Assembly: GCF_902506065.1 (NCBI RefSeq)
Contig: NZ_LR732912.1
Location: 4,359,860-4,423,859, forward strand
Source: Arthrobacter sp. 9V
GTDB taxonomy: Bacteria > Actinomycetota > Actinomycetes > Actinomycetales > Micrococcaceae
DNA length: 64,000 nucleotides
Reading direction: 5' to 3'
Shown: positions 25,891 to 33,416 of the stretch, piece by piece
How positions within the stretch are numbered: position 1 is the first letter of the stretch
Layout: every line of letters starts with the position of its first letter
The notes under the pieces: model-generated
What the model was told of the DNA's origin: nothing
Database searches by the model: none
What the model saw: the letters and a program-made list of their open reading frames with translations, nothing else
Translations under genes and position numbers: made by a program

Positions 25891-27746
25891 CCGGGCCTAC
25901 CGTGGAACGCGTCCTGGCGGCACTCGAGGCGATTGACGCCGTCGGCCGTCCTGAAATATGGATTCACCTGCGCGGGCGGGATGAGCTGCTCGCCGAAGCC
26001 TCACGGATTGATGCGGCCGCGGCGTCCGGCAAGGACCTGCCTCTGGTTGGTCTGTTGCTCGCCGTGAAAAACAACGTGCACGTGGCCGGTCTCCTGACGA
26101 CGGCGGCGTGCCCCGGCTTTGGTGAAGTGCCCGCCCGGGATGCGGTGCCGGTTGCGAGGCTCCGCAACGCGGGTGCCCTGGTGCTGGGGGCTACCAACCT
26201 GGACCAGTTCGCCACGGGACTGGTGGGAACCCGCAGCCCGTATGGAGCTGTGCGCGATTCCCGTCGTCCCGAACGGATTTCCGGTGGCTCCAGCTCAGGT
26301 TCCGCAGTGGCAGTGGCCCTGGGACTCGTGGACCTTGCCATCGGTACGGATACCGCCGGTTCGGGGCGGATTCCCGCCGCCCTGCAGGGGATTGTGGGGA
26401 TCAAGCCGACGCTGGGCGTGGTGTCCACTGAGGGTGTGGTTCCGGCCTGCCGTTCCTGGGATACCGCCACCATCTTTGCCCGCGACCTCGCAACTGCCGA
26501 GCTCGCCATGGGCATCATGGCCGGGGAGGGTCGTAGCTGGCCAGCGGACGTGAAGATCGCCGCACCGGCAACTCCGCGGGTGGCCTATCCGGCCGCGCTG
26601 CCGGCACTCCCGGACGCGTGGGCGCTCGAGCTCGAAGCCCAGATAGAGCGCCTACGATCCACCGGGGTGGTGGCCGAAGCCATTGACGTGGACGTCTTCC
26701 TGGAGGCCGCCCGGCTGCTATACGACGGCGGATTGGTGGCCGAGCGTTATGCCGCCGTCGGGAGCTTTGTTGATGAGGTGCGGGCCGGCGGGTTTTCTGC
26801 AACACTCGATCCCACCGTGGCAGGGATCATTACAGCCGCGGGCAAAGTACCGGCATACCAGTACGTGACGGACACCGCGGCCCTGGAGCAGCTCAAGAAG
26901 GAAGCGATGCTGCGGCTGGACGGCTTCGATGCCCTGATTGTGCCAACAGCACCTTTCCACCCGACACTTGCCGAGGTTGCGGCTGATCCCGTGGGGGTCA
27001 ATTCCCGGATGGGCACGTACACGAACTTCTGCAACCTCTTTGATCTCAGCGCTGTTGCAGTCCCGGCAGGAACTGTTACCGACGGCGACGGCAGCGCGGG
27101 CGGGACAGGCGGCGCAGTTTCGCAGTTCGGCCTGACAGTCATCGCCCGCACCTTCGAGGACGGGGTGGCCGCGGACATAGCCAGACGGATCGAGGTGACC
27201 CCGGAGAAGCCGGAACTGTTCGCACCCGGGGCGGCACCCGCAAGTTTCGGCGCAACAGAGGTTCCTTGGCCGGTTGCCGCGGGGGCCGCCGTCGTACCTC
27301 TTGTAGTGGTGGGTGCCCACCGGAAGGGCCAGCCGTTGGCAGCGGAACTTGAGCGGCGCGGAGCTTTCTGGGAGGGCCGGGTTGTCACTGCGGCGAGGTA
27401 CCGCATGGTGGCCCTGGAAACCACGCCTCCCAAGCCCGGAGTGGTTCGGTCTGAACAAGGATCCGGGCTCGTAGCAGAACGATGGCTGCTTTCCGAGGCG
27501 GCGTTGGGATCTTTCCTGGCCGAATTGCCCGAACCGATGTTGCTGGGGTCCATCACCTTGGACGATGGGAGCACCGCGGTGGGTTTCGCCTGCGATGCCG
27601 TAGCTGCAGCAGCTGCCCGGGATATTACGGAGTACGGCGATTGGATTAAATATTTGGCAGAAAGTGCTGCTGCGCCGGGGAACCACGGGCTGTGGCGGGA
27701 AGCGGGCAGCGCCTTGCTGACAGGCCTTGGGCGCGGCCAGCGCTAG
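25887..27746 (+). CDS. atzF: Allophanate hydrolase
   Basis: 619 residues. Amidase-signature domain with the catalytic triad Lys61 (LLAVKNNVHV), cis-Ser136 (GGSSSGSA) and nucleophile Ser159 (GTDTAGSGRIPAA), then a C-terminal domain from about residue 455 typical of AtzF-like enzymes, which handles the N-carboxyurea product. It hydrolyses allophanate to two ammonia and two CO2, the last step of the pathway. Its ATG overlaps the carboxylase stop. Last gene of the operon; 234 bases then separate it from disA. Confidence 0.9.
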   Translation: MTGPTVERVLAALEAIDAVGRPEIWIHLRGRDELLAEASRIDAAAASGKDLPLVGLLLAVKNNVHVAGLLTTAACPGFGEVPARDAVPVARLRNAGALVLGATNLDQFATGLVGTRSPYGAVRDSRRPERISGGSSSGSAVAVALGLVDLAIGTDTAGSGRIPAALQGIVGIKPTLGVVSTEGVVPACRSWDTATIFARDLATAELAMGIMAGEGRSWPADVKIAAPATPRVAYPAALPALPDAWALELEAQIERLRSTGVVAEAIDVDVFLEAARLLYDGGLVAERYAAVGSFVDEVRAGGFSATLDPTVAGIITAAGKVPAYQYVTDTAALEQLKKEAMLRLDGFDALIVPTAPFHPTLAEVAADPVGVNSRMGTYTNFCNLFDLSAVAVPAGTVTDGDGSAGGTGGAVSQFGLTVIARTFEDGVAADIARRIEVTPEKPELFAPGAAPASFGATEVPWPVAAGAAVVPLVVVGAHRKGQPLAAELERRGAFWEGRVVTAARYRMVALETTPPKPGVVRSEQGSGLVAERWLLSEAALGSFLAELPEPMLLGSITLDDGSTAVGFACDAVAAAAARDITEYGDWIKYLAESAAAPGNHGLWREAGSALLTGLGRGQR

Positions 27747-27980
27747 AGCGATGGCGGCTGATTGACCGAAATAGGGTTCGCGTCAATCGGTCGCCAAACC
27801 ACTTTCCGGGCCACACCGAACATCACCAAATGGACCACTTTGGGGCTTGCTGGTGCGGTTAATGGCGTCCGGAAGCCCTATCATTGTGCTTGTCGTCTTG
27901 TGGGCATTTTTGGCAGTGCGCGCTGACGCCGGATTCAGCTTGTCTGTGAGCCATGGCTTGCACCTTCGAAGGGAAACCCT

Positions 27981-29057
27981 ATGGCCCGGAGCCCGGAAGA
28001 GTCGCTCAAGGCGACCCTTGCCAGAGTCGCACCCGGAACTCCTTTGCGTGACGGCCTGGAACGCATTCTTCGTGGACGCACCGGCGCCTTGATCGTGCTG
28101 GGGTACGACCGCACTATCGACTCCATCTGTTCGGGCGGGTTCGATATCGGCATTGATTTCTCCCCAACGCGTCTGCGTGAACTGGCCAAAATGGACGGCG
28201 CCATCATCTGCGACAAGGACGCCAGCAACATTGTCCGCGCGGCCGTCCAACTGGTGCCGGATTCAAGCATTGAGACCCAGGAATCAGGCACCAGGCACCG
28301 CACTGCAGAACGCGTGGCCATCCAGACCGGCGTTCCCGTTATTTCCGTCAGCCAGTCCATGCAGATCATCGCGCTCTACGTGAACGGTTTGCGCCACGTG
28401 CTGGAGGGCTCGGAGAAGGTCCTGGCCCGCGCCAACCAGGCACTGGCCACCTTGGAGAGGTACAGCGCACGTCTTGACCAGGTCACCAGCTCCCTTTCCG
28501 CCTTGGAGATCGAGGCCCTGGTCACCGTCAGGGATGTTGCCGTCACGCTGCAACGCCAGGAAATGGTTCGTCGCATCTCCGAGGAAATCGCCCAATACGT
28601 GCTGGAACTCGGTGAAGACGGCCGGCTGTTGTCCCTTCAGGTGGAGGAACTCACCATGGGACGCGGACCGGGCAGCGACGTCATCATCCGCGACTACTCC
28701 GATCCGGACGCGACGCCCGAGGAAATTGAGGAAGCCGTCCAAGCACTCCTCAACCTTGGCCCCACCGAACTGATCGACCTCAGCCGCATTGCCCACATCA
28801 TCGGCTTCGCAGGCGGAGTGGAGCAGTTGGACGCCGTAGTGCAGCCGCGCGGTTACCGGCTCCTTTCCGGCCTCAAGTCCGTTCCCAAGGCAGTGGCCGA
28901 CCGTTTGGTGGACTACTTCGGCGGACTCCAGAACCTCATGGCAGCCACCATCGATGACCTCATGACCGTGGACGGAATCGGCGATCAGCGCGCCCGCACA
29001 GTCCGCGAAGGCCTGAGCCGCATGGCCGAGGCAAGCCTGCTGGACCGTTTCCTCTAA
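27981..29057 (+). CDS. disA: DNA-integrity scanning diadenylate cyclase DisA
   Basis: 358 residues. N-terminal DAC domain with DGA (residues 72-74) and GTRHRTAE (103-110), a helical linker, and a C-terminal helix-hairpin-helix DNA-binding domain (VDGIGDQRARTVREGL). It makes cyclic di-AMP from two ATP while scanning DNA for branched structures. The start has GAAGGGA upstream. Its usual neighbour radA lies at 16058, the guanidine island being between them. Confidence 0.97.
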   Translation: MARSPEESLKATLARVAPGTPLRDGLERILRGRTGALIVLGYDRTIDSICSGGFDIGIDFSPTRLRELAKMDGAIICDKDASNIVRAAVQLVPDSSIETQESGTRHRTAERVAIQTGVPVISVSQSMQIIALYVNGLRHVLEGSEKVLARANQALATLERYSARLDQVTSSLSALEIEALVTVRDVAVTLQRQEMVRRISEEIAQYVLELGEDGRLLSLQVEELTMGRGPGSDVIIRDYSDPDATPEEIEEAVQALLNLGPTELIDLSRIAHIIGFAGGVEQLDAVVQPRGYRLLSGLKSVPKAVADRLVDYFGGLQNLMAATIDDLMTVDGIGDQRARTVREGLSRMAEASLLDRFL

Positions 29058-29097
29058 AGCCGAGCGCCGCCGTCGGGCGTTCGCGCTTGGATGAGCG

Positions 29098-29781
29098 CTA
29101 GTTCAGCTGGAAGGCGACCTTGGGGCTCGCCTTGTTTCCGAGGCGCGCCTCGAACGTGTAGTAGGCGCCACCCGCTCCCGGCGTTGCGGCGATGCTGGCG
29201 CAGCCTTCCAGCGTCCGGTTGCGCTGCCAGGGAAAGTTTGCGGTTTCGCTCTTGCCGGGCTGGATGGTCTTGATGAGATCCTCGCCGCCCGTTTGGCAGT
29301 CCTTAGAAGAGAAGATCCGGTCCGAGCCGCTCATCAGCAAGTACTCCATCTGCGAGGTGCCCACGTTGACCTCGCACGGGGCCGTGCCGCCGTTGGTGAT
29401 GGTCATGGTCAGCAGCGGCTTTTCCTCCGGACCGTAAGCGGGCTTATCGGTCTTGGCGGCCACGGTCATCAGGTTGAAATCGCACACGGGTGTGGGCGAT
29501 GGCGACGCCGCAGCCGTTCCCGTCGGGGTACTTCCCTGGCTTGGCACCGTTGATGCCTGGGGCGTGCTGACGGCCTGCGGCTCCGGGTCACCAGCCAGCG
29601 CGCCGGTGAGGGCCACCACCCCGCCGATCACCAGTGCGATGACCAGCAGCAGGGCGCCAAAAACCACTTGCCGACGACGGCGGTACACGGCAGGGCTCGG
29701 CCGTCGCTTTTTGCCGGGGGCAGCACCCTTCGCCGGCGCTGACGTGCGCGCGGTCGAATCCTGCTTACCCGTGTTGGCCAT
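29098..29781 (-). CDS. Membrane-anchored protein with extracytoplasmic domain
   Basis: 227 residues. A basic, Ala/Lys-rich cytoplasmic head (about 1-40), one membrane helix (VVFGALLLVIALVIGGVVAL), a Thr/Ser/Pro-rich linker and a C-terminal beta domain from about residue 95 with three Cys, two of which (CEVNVG and DCQTGG) may bond. No family was recognised. TAGCCT 6 nt before the ATG suggests a leaderless transcript. It converges on disA. Confidence 0.7.
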   Translation of the reverse strand: MANTGKQDSTARTSAPAKGAAPGKKRRPSPAVYRRRRQVVFGALLLVIALVIGGVVALTGALAGDPEPQAVSTPQASTVPSQGSTPTGTAAASPSPTPVCDFNLMTVAAKTDKPAYGPEEKPLLTMTITNGGTAPCEVNVGTSQMEYLLMSGSDRIFSSKDCQTGGEDLIKTIQPGKSETANFPWQRNRTLEGCASIAATPGAGGAYYTFEARLGNKASPKVAFQLN

Positions 29782-29787
29782 GGTTCT

Positions 29788-29793
29788 AGGCTA
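29788..29793 (-). promoter_or_regulatory. -10 box of leaderless gene at 29781
   Basis: TAGCCT on the minus strand, 6-nt spacer to the ATG. Confidence 0.4.
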
Positions 29794-30115
29794 GGCGCGC
29801 AGCCGCATGGGCACCTAACCTCCACGCCGAAAGGGCCTCATGCGGGCGTGTGTGACGTCGACCATGGGCAGTTTTGGGGGGCGGCGGCCGGCCCGCCGGC
29901 GGTCTAGCTGGAGCAATCGCACGTTAGGTGCAAGAACTCCCCATCCGTCTGCAGAACTGCAGGTGCAACCTGCTTGTAACCTCCCCGCTCCTACGCTGAG
30001 GTCCACGGCACGGTCGCAGCGAGAGAAACCTGCAGTGTTCCCGGCCGATTGAGGAAGGCAACGGGCTACCTTGCCTTGACCCCGCAGAAACTGAAGGAAA
30101 ACGAAGGGTTTATAC
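29794..30115. promoter_or_regulatory. Upstream region of the acs remnant
   Basis: About 320 bases without a gene. It keeps the look of a regulated promoter: the perfect inverted repeat GCAGGT-GCA-ACCTGC (29959-29973), next to CTGCAGAACTGCAG, and GAAGGAAAACGAAGGG just before the ATG. Which regulator binds is not known. Confidence 0.4.
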
Positions 30116-30736
30116 ATGTCAACGGATATTGCCGCGATGTCAGCGGAAAACTATGTTCAGCAGGGTGAGGCGCTTGAAAACCTCCTCCATGAGAACCGCA
30201 AGTTCGCGCCGTCTGCGGAGTTCGCCGCGAACGCCGTGACCAGCGCTGACGCCTACGCAGAGGCAGAGGCGGACCGTCCCGCGTTCTGGGCGAAGCAGGC
30301 CCGCGAGTTGTTGACCTGCGACGTCTGGCTCCTGGGCCGCGTGGACGACGTCATGAACGTCTCCGGCCACCGTCTCTCCACCACGGAGATCGAATCCGCC
30401 CTGGTCAGCCACCCGTCCGTTGCCGAGGCAGCCGTGGTGGGTGCAGCTGACGACACCACCGGCCAAGCTGTGGTCGCGTTCGTCATCCTCCGCGGTGACG
30501 CCGTGAACAACGGCGACGAAACGGTTTTGGAACTGCGGAACCACGTGGGCAAGGAAATCGGCCCGATCGCCAAGCCCAAGCAGCTGCTGATCGTTCCGGA
30601 ACTGCCCAAAACGCGCTCCGGCAAGATCGTCCGGCGCCTCCTCAAGGACATCGCCGAAGGCCGCGACACCGGCGACGCCACCACACTGGCAGACCCCGGC
30701 ATCATGGCCCAGATCGCCAAATCGCTCACTAAGTAG
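30116..30736 (+). pseudogene. acs: Acetyl-CoA synthetase with the catalytic core deleted in frame
   Basis: 206 residues, against about 650 in intact enzymes. Residues 1-67 are the N-terminus of Acs (LENLLHENRKFAPSAEFA, then FWAKQARELLTC); from residue 68 the sequence jumps directly to the C-terminal swivel domain (DVWLLGRVDDVMNVSGHRL), ending with the acetylation motif PKTRSGK (Lys170). About 440 residues carrying the AMP-forming and CoA sites are missing, yet frame and stop are kept. The protein cannot activate acetate alone. It keeps good codon use and a ribosome-binding site, so a short protein may still be made. The adenylate kinase gene follows after 12 bases. Confidence 0.9.
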
Positions 30737-30748
30737 AAAGTAGCTGCC

Positions 30749-31306
30749 ATGAAGAGAATGTTGCTCATGGGCCCTCCCGGTTCTGGCAAAGGCACCCAGG
30801 CAGAACGTATTTCGTCGCAACTCGGTATTGTCGCCATCTCTACAGGGGACATCTTCCGCGAGAATGTCCGTGGCCGTACAAAGCTAGGCATTGAGGTCCA
30901 GCAATACATGGACAGGGGCGATTTCGTTCCGGACAGATTCACCAACAACATGGTTTGTGATCGGCTCGCGCAAGTTGATGTCGCCGACGGCTTCCTTTTG
31001 GACGGCTATCCCCGCACGGTCACTCAGGCGCAGTTCCTCGATCACGTCCTCGCCGACAAGGGCCAGCAATTGGACTGTGTCCTGCAGCTAACGGCAGACA
31101 GCGAGGAACTAGTCACGCGGCTGCTCAAGCGCGCAGCGGTGGACGGCCGCACGGACGATACTGAACAGGTCATACGCCGCCGGTTGGACCTCTATCAGCA
31201 TGAGACCGAGGCCGTCGTGTCGCACTACGAAGAGCTGGGCCTCCTCAGACGGGTCAACGGCACCGGACGAGTCGAAGAGATTACGAGGCTCATTCTCCCT
31301 GCTTGA
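30749..31306 (+). CDS. Adenylate kinase paralogue
   Basis: 185 residues, short type without the zinc LID. P-loop GPPGSGKGTQ, AMP-site STGDIFRENV and GFLLDGYPRT, and a short lid RAAVDGRTDDTEQVIRRRL. It converts AMP plus ATP to two ADP. It sits 12 bases after the acs remnant; since intact Acs releases AMP, the pair probably formed an acetate-activating operon with AMP recycling. The housekeeping adk is usually in the ribosomal-protein region, so this is most likely a second copy. Confidence 0.9.
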   Translation: MKRMLLMGPPGSGKGTQAERISSQLGIVAISTGDIFRENVRGRTKLGIEVQQYMDRGDFVPDRFTNNMVCDRLAQVDVADGFLLDGYPRTVTQAQFLDHVLADKGQQLDCVLQLTADSEELVTRLLKRAAVDGRTDDTEQVIRRRLDLYQHETEAVVSHYEELGLLRRVNGTGRVEEITRLILPA

Positions 31307-31334
31307 GCAAACGGGTTGGCTGTGCTGATGGTGG

Positions 31335-31370
31335 AGGGAGGTGCGCCCAAACTTGAAGGGGCACCTCCCT
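31335..31370. terminator. Two-way terminator between adk and butanediol dehydrogenase
   Basis: Stem AGGGAGGTGC(g)CCC pairing with GGGGCACCTCCCT, one bulged G, between convergent genes. Confidence 0.6.
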
Positions 31371-31465
31371 GCAGCCTAATTAGATCTACGTGTCGGCTAC
31401 CAGCCTCCGAAGAGCATTTCGGAGTTATCTCCACCCCAAGGCGGTCCCGTACAGACCGCCGGCGA

Positions 31466-32521
31466 CTACGGGTGGACCAGAATCTTCACCGCGGTGTCAT
31501 TGTGGTTGATCAAGGTTTCGAACCCCTTGTCCACAAGGTCTTCCAACGCGATCCGTCCGGTGATGAATGGTTTGAGGTCCACTTTGCCGTCCTGGACCAG
31601 CCTGATCGCCGCGGCATGGTCGCGCACATAGGCGATTGTGCCGCGTAAATCGATCTCCTTCAGCACGATTTTCTGCATATCCACAGTCGCCGGATGGCCC
31701 CAGATGGACACATTCACCACCACGCCGACGGGCTTTACAGCATTAAGTAAGGTATCCAGCACTGCATTAACGCCGGCACATTCAAATGCCACATCTGCGC
31801 CGACGCTATTCGTGATTTCCTGTACGCGTGTCTGGAGGTCTTCCTGGCTCGGGTCGATCACATAATCCGCGACCCCGCTGGAGCGCGCCTTTTCCTTGCG
31901 GGCCGCGCTGAGCTCGCTGATGACGGTGGTGACACCCATACTTTTCAAAACGGCGGCCGTCAGTAGTCCGATGGGTCCGGAACCGCCGATCAGGGCGACG
32001 TCACCTGTCTTGGCGCCGCTGCGGGTCACCGCGTGGTGGGCAACCGACAGCGGCTCGATCAGTGCGGCCTCATCCAACGGAATGTCACCAATTTTGTGAA
32101 CCCACCTTGTGTCCACGACAATCTTTTCGCCGAGACCGCCGCCACCGCCGGACAGGCCGATGAAGCCCATCTTCGTGCACAGATGATAGTTGCCGGCTTT
32201 GCAGGGTGCGCACTCGTCGCATACGAAATAGGGTTCGACGACGACATTGTCACCGACTGCTAGTTCGTCAACACCTTCACCGACCTCCACAATCGTGCCG
32301 GAGAATTCATGGCCCATGGTGACCGGGGCTTCTTCTCCGGAGAGAGGATGGGGATGTCCGGGTGATGGGACAAAGATGGGGCCTTCCAGAAACTCATGGA
32401 GATCGGTTCCGCAGATGCCGCACCACGCAACCTGGATTTTCACTGTACGGGCCCGCACCTCCGGCTCCGGAACATCGTCGATCCGCAGGTCATTGCGGGC
32501 GTAAAACCGTGCTGCTTTCAT
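31466..32521 (-). CDS. 2,3-butanediol dehydrogenase-like zinc dehydrogenase
   Basis: 351 residues of the medium-chain alcohol dehydrogenase family. Catalytic zinc ligands in CGICGTDLHEF and GHEFSG, structural zinc Cys cluster CDECAPCKAGNYHLC, and NAD fold GGSGPIGLLTAAV. The long insert before GHE (FVPSPGHPHPLSGEEAPV) is typical of butanediol/acetoin-type dehydrogenases. It interconverts butanediol and acetoin with NAD. It lies 39 bases after the acetoin-reductase-like SDR gene, in an operon with the flavin monooxygenase. Confidence 0.85.
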   Translation of the reverse strand: MKAARFYARNDLRIDDVPEPEVRARTVKIQVAWCGICGTDLHEFLEGPIFVPSPGHPHPLSGEEAPVTMGHEFSGTIVEVGEGVDELAVGDNVVVEPYFVCDECAPCKAGNYHLCTKMGFIGLSGGGGGLGEKIVVDTRWVHKIGDIPLDEAALIEPLSVAHHAVTRSGAKTGDVALIGGSGPIGLLTAAVLKSMGVTTVISELSAARKEKARSSGVADYVIDPSQEDLQTRVQEITNSVGADVAFECAGVNAVLDTLLNAVKPVGVVVNVSIWGHPATVDMQKIVLKEIDLRGTIAYVRDHAAAIRLVQDGKVDLKPFITGRIALEDLVDKGFETLINHNDTAVKILVHP

Positions 32522-32560
32522 GTTCTCTTCTGCCTTTTCTTGGTGTCTGATTCGTCGGGC

Positions 32561-33346
32561 TCAGCTGTACAGGATGCCGCCGTCTACGAGCAGCGTTTGT
32601 CCAGTGACATAGTCCGAATCCGGGCCTGCGAAGAAGGAGACTATTTTCGCGACGTCATCGGGCGTCTCGATGCGGCCCAGGGCGATGGCTTCGACGTTCT
32701 CCTTCAGGTTCTGGCCGGCCGGCTTGCCGTTGATCTTGCTCAGTTCCCGGTCGATCAGCTCCCACATTCCCGTACCTACAATGCCCGGTGCATAGGCATT
32801 TACGGTGATGCCCTTGGGCGCCAGCTCCTGCGCTGCGGCCTGGGTGATGCCACGGACCGCGAACTTGGATGCCGAGTACGCTCCGAGAATCGGAAAGCCC
32901 TTCACTGCCGCGATCGACGCGGCTGAGATGATCTTGCCACCGTGTTGGAGTTCATCGAACTTTGCAGTGGCCGCCTGGATGCCCCAGATCACGGAGTTCA
33001 GGTTGATCCGGAAGACCTGCTCCAGATCCTCCTCGGTGATCTCCAGTACCGGCCGGATCTGGGCGATGCCCGCGTTGTTGACGATGACGTCAAAGCCGTC
33101 GAGCTGCCGTGCGGCCGTCTCTACTGCACCCACAACATCTTCCCGCCGCCCGACGTCGGCGGCGATGAAGACCGACTTGCTCCCGATGGCTCTAATTTCG
33201 GCGACGACGGCCTCGCCCTTCTCCTGCTGGGAATCAAGATCCGCCACGGCAACGTGGAATCCGTCCCGGGCCAATCTCAGCGCTATACCCCGGCCGATCC
33301 CTTGGCCGGCGCCGGTGACGAGGGCTACTTTGTTCTGAACAGTCAT
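32561..33346 (-). CDS. Acetoin/diacetyl reductase-like SDR
   Basis: 261 residues from the ATG at 33346, preceded by AAAGGA. Classical short-chain dehydrogenase: TGAGQGIG cofactor loop, NNAG, catalytic Ser and YSASK, and a C-terminus like acetoin reductases (DSDYVTGQTLLVDGGI). Predicted to reduce diacetyl or acetoin with NADH, or to run in the oxidative direction. Middle gene of the three-gene cluster. Confidence 0.85.
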   Translation of the reverse strand: MTVQNKVALVTGAGQGIGRGIALRLARDGFHVAVADLDSQQEKGEAVVAEIRAIGSKSVFIAADVGRREDVVGAVETAARQLDGFDVIVNNAGIAQIRPVLEITEEDLEQVFRINLNSVIWGIQAATAKFDELQHGGKIISAASIAAVKGFPILGAYSASKFAVRGITQAAAQELAPKGITVNAYAPGIVGTGMWELIDRELSKINGKPAGQNLKENVEAIALGRIETPDDVAKIVSFFAGPDSDYVTGQTLLVDGGILYS

Positions 33347-33416
33347 AGTGTTGAGGTCCTTTGGGCAGGGCGGCGGCTGCGCCATATCGGTGCAGCCGCC
33401 GCCTGGCGGGTGGTTA

